Source of the DNA: Rossellomorea vietnamensis
GTDB lineage: Bacteria; Bacillota; Bacilli; Bacillales; Bacillaceae_B
Length of the DNA: 64,000 nt
Direction of reading: 5' to 3'
Assembly (NCBI RefSeq): GCF_008180415.1
Contig: NZ_VTEI01000013.1
Location: 91,123 to 155,122, forward strand
Part shown: in pieces, positions 60,536 through 64,000 of the stretch
How positions within the stretch are numbered: the stretch's first letter is position 1
How the letters are laid out: each line of letters opens with the position of its first letter
The notes under the pieces: generated by a model
Told to the model about the DNA's origin: nothing
The model's input: only the letters and a program-made list of their open reading frames with translations
Databases searched by the model: none
Translations under genes and position numbers: made by a program

Positions 60536-61531
60536 TTGAGAAAGAGTTTGCTATTATTAAGTTCTGTTTTGGCAGGGTCACTGATGCTTGCAGGCTGCGG
60601 CAGTGATAAGGATGCGGCATCAGGGGATAAAATGTACAAGATCGGGGTAAGTCAAATTGTTGAACATCCATCGTTGGATGCAGCTTATGAAGGGTTCAAG
60701 AAAGCACTTGAAGAGAATGGGTATAAAGAAGGGGATAATGTTGAGTTTGATTTGCAGATTGCGCAAGGGGAACAAAGCAATGCACAGTCTATTGCTAATA
60801 ACTTTGTTGGAGACAAGATCGATTTGATTTTTGCTAACTCAACACCAAGTGCTTTAAGTGCTTTAAATGCGACAAAGGATATTCCCATCGTATTCACCTC
60901 AGTAACTGATCCAGTGGGGGCAGGGCTGGTTGAAGCCTTTGACAAGCCGGGGGATAACATTACTGGTACATCAGATACACATCCGGAAGCAATCTCTAAA
61001 ACCATCAATTTCATAACCGAAGAAATTGGGGCAAAAAATATTGGAGTCATTTATAATTCAGGTGAACAAAATTCAGAGGTGCAGGTCAAGGAAGTAGAGA
61101 AACTCGCAAAAGAAAATGGAGCAGAAATTACAGAAGTTTCAGTTTCTACATCTGCTGAAGTTAAACAAGCTGCAGAGTCTTTGGTCGGCCGCGTCGATGC
61201 CATTTATGTCCCTACTGATAATACAGTAGTGTCAGCGTTGGAGTCTGTTATCGCGGTAGCAAATGATAAGGACATTCCTCTTTTTGTGGGTGAATTGGAT
61301 TCAATGAAGCGTGGAGCAGTTGCAGCCAGTGGGTTTAGTTACAGTGATTTAGGTTACGAGACTGGACTTATGGCGGTTAAAATCCTCAAAGGAGAGAACG
61401 AACCATCTGAAATCGATATTGAATATCCACAAAGTTTCCAGTTGATGATAAATAAGGAAGCTGCAGAAGAACAAGGCGTTGAAGTAAAAGAAGAATGGAG
61501 CGAGCTTGGAGAGTTTTTTGAAGGAGAATAA
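60536..61531 (+). CDS. ABC substrate-binding lipoprotein, TrpX-like
   Basis: TTG at 60536 with AAAGGGGG upstream. The 331-aa lipoprotein (signal VLAGSLMLAGCGS, lipidated Cys near residue 21) belongs to the ABC_sub_bind family: YKIGVSQIVEHPSLDAAYEG, then LIFANSTPSALSAL, then IPIVFTSVTDPVGAGLVEA. Order and spacing of the three genes match trpXYZ of Firmicutes, reported as tryptophan/aromatic amino acid importers. The ligand here is inferred from that similarity only. It is the first gene of the operon. Confidence 0.85.
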   Translation: MRKSLLLLSSVLAGSLMLAGCGSDKDAASGDKMYKIGVSQIVEHPSLDAAYEGFKKALEENGYKEGDNVEFDLQIAQGEQSNAQSIANNFVGDKIDLIFANSTPSALSALNATKDIPIVFTSVTDPVGAGLVEAFDKPGDNITGTSDTHPEAISKTINFITEEIGAKNIGVIYNSGEQNSEVQVKEVEKLAKENGAEITEVSVSTSAEVKQAAESLVGRVDAIYVPTDNTVVSALESVIAVANDKDIPLFVGELDSMKRGAVAASGFSYSDLGYETGLMAVKILKGENEPSEIDIEYPQSFQLMINKEAAEEQGVEVKEEWSELGEFFEGE

Positions 61532-61547
61532 GAAGGGGTGATGCATC

Positions 61548-62570
61548 GTGTTTACTGCAATTTTTGGTTCCTTTGAATCAGGGATCATCTACGCGATAAT
61601 GGCGCTGGGAGTATACCTCTCTTTCCGAATATTGGATTTTCCAGACTTGACTGTAGATGGAAGTTTTGTGACAGGGGCGGCAGTTGCTGCCACCCTTGTT
61701 GTAAGTGGCATGAATCCTTTCATAGCAACAATACTGGCTGTGATAGCTGGTTTTGCAGCAGGTTGTATTACGGGTGTACTTCATACTTTCGGGAAAATTA
61801 ATGCCTTATTATCTGGTATTTTAATGATGATTGCCTTGTATTCAATAAACTTGAGGATCATGGGCAGATCTAATGTACCGCTGTTGAATCAGGATACATC
61901 ATTTACAACAGTGGAAAGCATCTGGTCAAAGCTGGGGATAGATTCAGCACTGAATAATATGCTGTCTGCTATCGGACTTGGAGAGTTTCTTCCAAACACT
62001 TGGGGAATACTTTTCTTTATGATTATTGTCACTTTCCTGATTAAATTTTTAACAGATAGATTTCTTCGTACTGAGATTGGATTAGCTTTAAGGGCGACTG
62101 GTGATAATCAGAGGATGATTAGAAGTTTCTCTGCAAATACAAACCTTTTGATTATTTTAGGACTTGGAATCTCTAATGCTATGGTGGCGCTTTCAGGGGC
62201 GTTGATTGCTCAATATGGAGGGTTTGCCGATGTAGGTATGGGAATCGGGATGATTATTATCGGTTTGGCATCCGTTATTATCGGTGAGGCTCTTTTCGGT
62301 ACCAAGACTATTGTCAGAACGACACTTGCTGTTATTGGAGGGGCAATCATTTACCGTATCGTTGTCAGCATGGCATTGCGTGTTGAATTCCTTGAAACGG
62401 GCGATATGAAACTGATTACTGCAACCATCGTCATTCTGGCACTGGTGATGCCGAGGTTCATGGACCGCTATAAAGAAAGAAAACGTAAGGCTGCGAAACA
62501 TGCCCAGCGGCTTCAGGAGCTCGCTTTAACTCCAGAGGGGAAGGATGAGAGCGGTGTTACAATTAAATAG
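61548..62570 (+). CDS. ABC permease, TrpY-like
   Basis: GTG at 61548 with AAGGGGTGATG upstream, 16 bases after the binding-protein gene. The 340-aa protein has eight to nine helices and the branched-chain/ribose-type permease pattern: GLRILDFPDLTVDG-like sequence (SFRILDFPDLTVDGSFVTGA), then ALRATGDNQRMIRSF as coupling loop near 180, and GMIIIGLASVIIGEALF. The C-terminus is basic and cytoplasmic. It forms the channel for the preceding binding protein; its 3' end overlaps the ATPase gene by 26 bases. Confidence 0.86.
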   Translation: MFTAIFGSFESGIIYAIMALGVYLSFRILDFPDLTVDGSFVTGAAVAATLVVSGMNPFIATILAVIAGFAAGCITGVLHTFGKINALLSGILMMIALYSINLRIMGRSNVPLLNQDTSFTTVESIWSKLGIDSALNNMLSAIGLGEFLPNTWGILFFMIIVTFLIKFLTDRFLRTEIGLALRATGDNQRMIRSFSANTNLLIILGLGISNAMVALSGALIAQYGGFADVGMGIGMIIIGLASVIIGEALFGTKTIVRTTLAVIGGAIIYRIVVSMALRVEFLETGDMKLITATIVILALVMPRFMDRYKERKRKAAKHAQRLQELALTPEGKDESGVTIK

Positions 62571-63348
62571 AATCCATAAAATTTTCAATGAAGGTACACC
62601 TGATGAGAAAGTGGCACTTGGAGATGTCAGCCTGACGATGAATCCTGGTGATTTCGTCACAGTCATCGGAAGTAATGGGGCGGGAAAATCAACCCTGATG
62701 AACATGATCTCAGGAGTACTGACACCGGATACAGGAGAAGTTATCATTGATGACAAGGATGTCACAAAAGTATCGGAATACAAACGTTCCAAGCTGATTG
62801 GACGGGTTTTCCAGGATCCCATGGCTGGTACCGCACCAACCATGACGATTGAAGAAAATCTCGCCATGGCTTATTCAAGGAATAAACGAAGGACACTTAA
62901 AAGTGGAGTCACCAAAAGAAGAAGAGAGTACTTCAAGGAGGTTCTGGAGTCTCTTCACCTTAATTTGGAAAACCGCTTGAATGCAAAAGTCGGGCTGCTT
63001 TCAGGCGGTGAGCGGCAGGCCTTGTCTCTGCTAATGGCGACATTCACTGAACCGTCGATTCTCCTTCTGGATGAGCATACCGCCGCACTGGATCCATCCC
63101 GTGCAGAGCTGATCACCAATTTAACCAAGGAAATTGTTGATAAGTATCAATTGACAACATTGATGGTCACTCATAATATGCAGCAGGCGATTGACCTTGG
63201 AAACAGGCTGATCATGATGGATAAAGGGGAAATCATTCTTGAAGTCAGTGAGGAACAAAAGAAGGAATTGACTGTTCAAGGATTGTTAAAAGAGTTTCAA
63301 AGAATCAGAGGAACACAAATGGCAAGCGACAAAGCGATACTTGCCTGA
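62545..63348 (+). CDS. ABC ATPase, TrpZ-like
   Basis: ATG at 62545, overlapping the permease gene by 26 bases, with GAGGGGAAGG just upstream. The 267-aa ATPase has Walker A GSNGAGKST near residue 39, Q-loop GRVFQDPMAGTAPTM, a signature LSGGERQAL near 153, Walker B ILLLDEHTAALD near 174 and switch His in MVTHNMQQAI. In Walker B the residue after the catalytic Glu is His, common in this subgroup. It energises the importer. A terminator follows after 3 bases. Confidence 0.9.
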   Translation: MRAVLQLNRIHKIFNEGTPDEKVALGDVSLTMNPGDFVTVIGSNGAGKSTLMNMISGVLTPDTGEVIIDDKDVTKVSEYKRSKLIGRVFQDPMAGTAPTMTIEENLAMAYSRNKRRTLKSGVTKRRREYFKEVLESLHLNLENRLNAKVGLLSGGERQALSLLMATFTEPSILLLDEHTAALDPSRAELITNLTKEIVDKYQLTTLMVTHNMQQAIDLGNRLIMMDKGEIILEVSEEQKKELTVQGLLKEFQRIRGTQMASDKAILA

Positions 63349-63351
63349 TAG

Positions 63352-63380
63352 AAAAAAGGATGGAGGCCCCATCCTTTTTT
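63352..63380 (+). terminator. Terminator of the TrpXYZ-like operon
   Basis: AAAAAAGGATGG pairs with CCATCCTTTTTT across a short loop. Confidence 0.92.
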
Positions 63381-63446
63381 GTTGTTTATGAATTAAGAAA
63401 TCACCCTCTGTGGATAACTTATAGCTATATTTCCACGTCCAGCTTT

Positions 63447-63549
63447 AGCGCCTAGCCCCTCGGGGTCAAATAACCCTCAGAGAATAAAAGGAAAGAGCGC
63501 CTTTTTTTCTCTGAGGAACATTTGCCTGTCGGGGCTGGACAAGGCGCTT
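63447..63549. repeat. Hairpin cassette, copy 3
   Basis: It opens AGCGCCTAGCCCC and closes GGGGCTGGACAAGGCGCT, with inner arms CTCAGAGA/TCTCTGAG. It is of the same family as the cassettes at 37677 and 51696, and is not enclosed by the GGAGCGGAA outer frame. Confidence 0.9.
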
Positions 63550-63572
63550 CCGCTTTTGATACGTCCAGCTTT

Positions 63573-63675
63573 AGCGCCTAGCCCCTCGGGGTCAAATAAC
63601 CCTCAGAGAATAAAAGGAAAGAGCGCCTTTTTTTCTCTGAGGAACATTTGCCTGTCGGGGCTGCCCGAGGCGTTT
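63573..63675. repeat. Hairpin cassette, copy 4 (tandem duplicate)
   Basis: Almost identical to copy 3 and exactly 126 bp downstream, sharing the CGTCCAGCTTTAGCGCC lead-in. The closing arm is damaged (GGCGTT for GGCGCT). It is followed by one AGGGAAAAATTCCCCTT hairpin, like those in the array at 25018. Confidence 0.88.
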
Positions 63676-63736
63676 GCCTTTAGCAAATAGAGGGAAAAAT
63701 TCCCCTTATTTATTAAATAGGTTGTAAATTGTCAAC

Positions 63737-64000
63737 TCAAGTCGAACACGGCAAGAAATTCATGAATACCTCAAATGGCGTATTATAATTGAGCACTTTC
63801 CGGGGGACCTGGTTGAACGTCAAGAGAAAATCCATGATGTCCTTCTGGGTCATTCGGTTGAAATCGGTTCCTTTTGGATACGTGCGCCTAATGCGGCCGT
63901 TGCTATTTTCGTTGGTGCCACGCTGACCTGGTTTGCCAGGATCCGAGAAGTAAAAGGGAACTTCCAGCCCTTTCTCTACTTCTTCCCAAAGATGAAATTC
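63737..64000 (-). mobile_element. IS30-family transposase, C-terminal part, cut by the window edge
   Basis: The reverse strand reads open from base 64000 to TGA at 63739-63737. The translation includes FSDPGKPGQRGTNENSNGRI, then RRTYPKGTDFNRMTQKD, then FNQVPRKVLNYNTPFEVF. The NENSNGxxRxxYPKG segment with the last DDE-motif Glu and the PRKxLxYxTP ending are IS30 transposase hallmarks. The element's right end should lie within about 20-40 bases past the stop (63700-63736), but its partner inverted repeat is outside the window. Confidence 0.92.

Overview
The window looks like a chromosomal segment of a low-to-moderate GC, endospore-former-type Bacillaceae (Bacillus / Mesobacillus-like). The evidence is strong AGGAGG-type ribosome binding sites, many TTG/GTG starts, and many genes recognisable from the Bacillus core: yfiBC-type ABC exporter, YqcI/YcgG, YflT stress proteins, HemAT, YczE, YwbD-type methyltransferase, YkuS, intracellular serine protease, YeeI, YdaG, YwbE, YpmQ, TopB. 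No rRNA, tRNA, CRISPR array or prophage was seen. An IS30-type transposase enters at the right edge.

Layout. 1-10.3 kb: small hypotheticals, a heterodimeric ABC exporter (1639-5143), a DHA2 drug/H+ antiporter, a GNAT enzyme, a decayed metallo-beta-lactamase-fold gene followed by its TetR partner. 10.7-15.3 kb: YqcI/YcgG protein, two YflT-type general stress proteins each behind a sigma-B-like promoter, and a HemAT-type globin chemoreceptor. 15.5-24.7 kb: AGCS amino-acid symporter, an orphan KinB-type kinase, a DMT and a YczE membrane protein, an RlmI-like rRNA methyltransferase, and a nuclease-helicase broken by a one-base frameshift before motif VI. 25-34.5 kb: ferritin-like protein, YkuS, intracellular subtilisin, 2H phosphoesterase, YeeI, GNAT, YdaG, YwbE with a 57-aa partner, a Cu/Zn SOD-like protein, a YeiH exporter and Sco1/YpmQ. 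34.5-43.7 kb: sulfonate/taurine-type ABC operon, topoisomerase III, and a NERD-domain gene lying between two blocks of phased CCGATAAA repeats. 43.7-46.8 kb: a divergent MFS / SgrR-type regulator pair. 47.4-59.8 kb: phenylacetate degradation cluster (paaK, paaABCD, EthD protein, two crotonases, ALDH, hydroxyacyl-CoA dehydrogenase, thiolase, PaaX, nitronate monooxygenase-like). 60.5-63.3 kb: TrpXYZ-like ABC importer.

How the genes work together. The phenylacetate genes form a nearly complete aerobic CoA-thioester route to acetyl-CoA and succinyl-CoA. A 21-bp dyad (WTWRCG-N9-CGTYAY) lies upstream of paaK, paaA and paaX and is a good candidate PaaX operator. The cluster has no recognisable paaE reductase and no MaoC-type ring-opening hydratase.

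The most unusual feature of the window is its intergenic DNA. Six intergenic regions carry short arrays with a period of about 52-53 bp (five helical turns); five are regular and one is loose, and sequence is shared within an array but not between arrays. Two further regions carry CCGATAAA boxes spaced 21/20/21/21/21 bp (two turns), in blocks repeating every 191-194 bp. There is also a family of modular hairpin elements whose stems differ between copies by compensatory changes, and two copies of a roughly 175-190 bp MITE-like element. All coordinates and similarities were judged by eye from the sequence; no database search was run.
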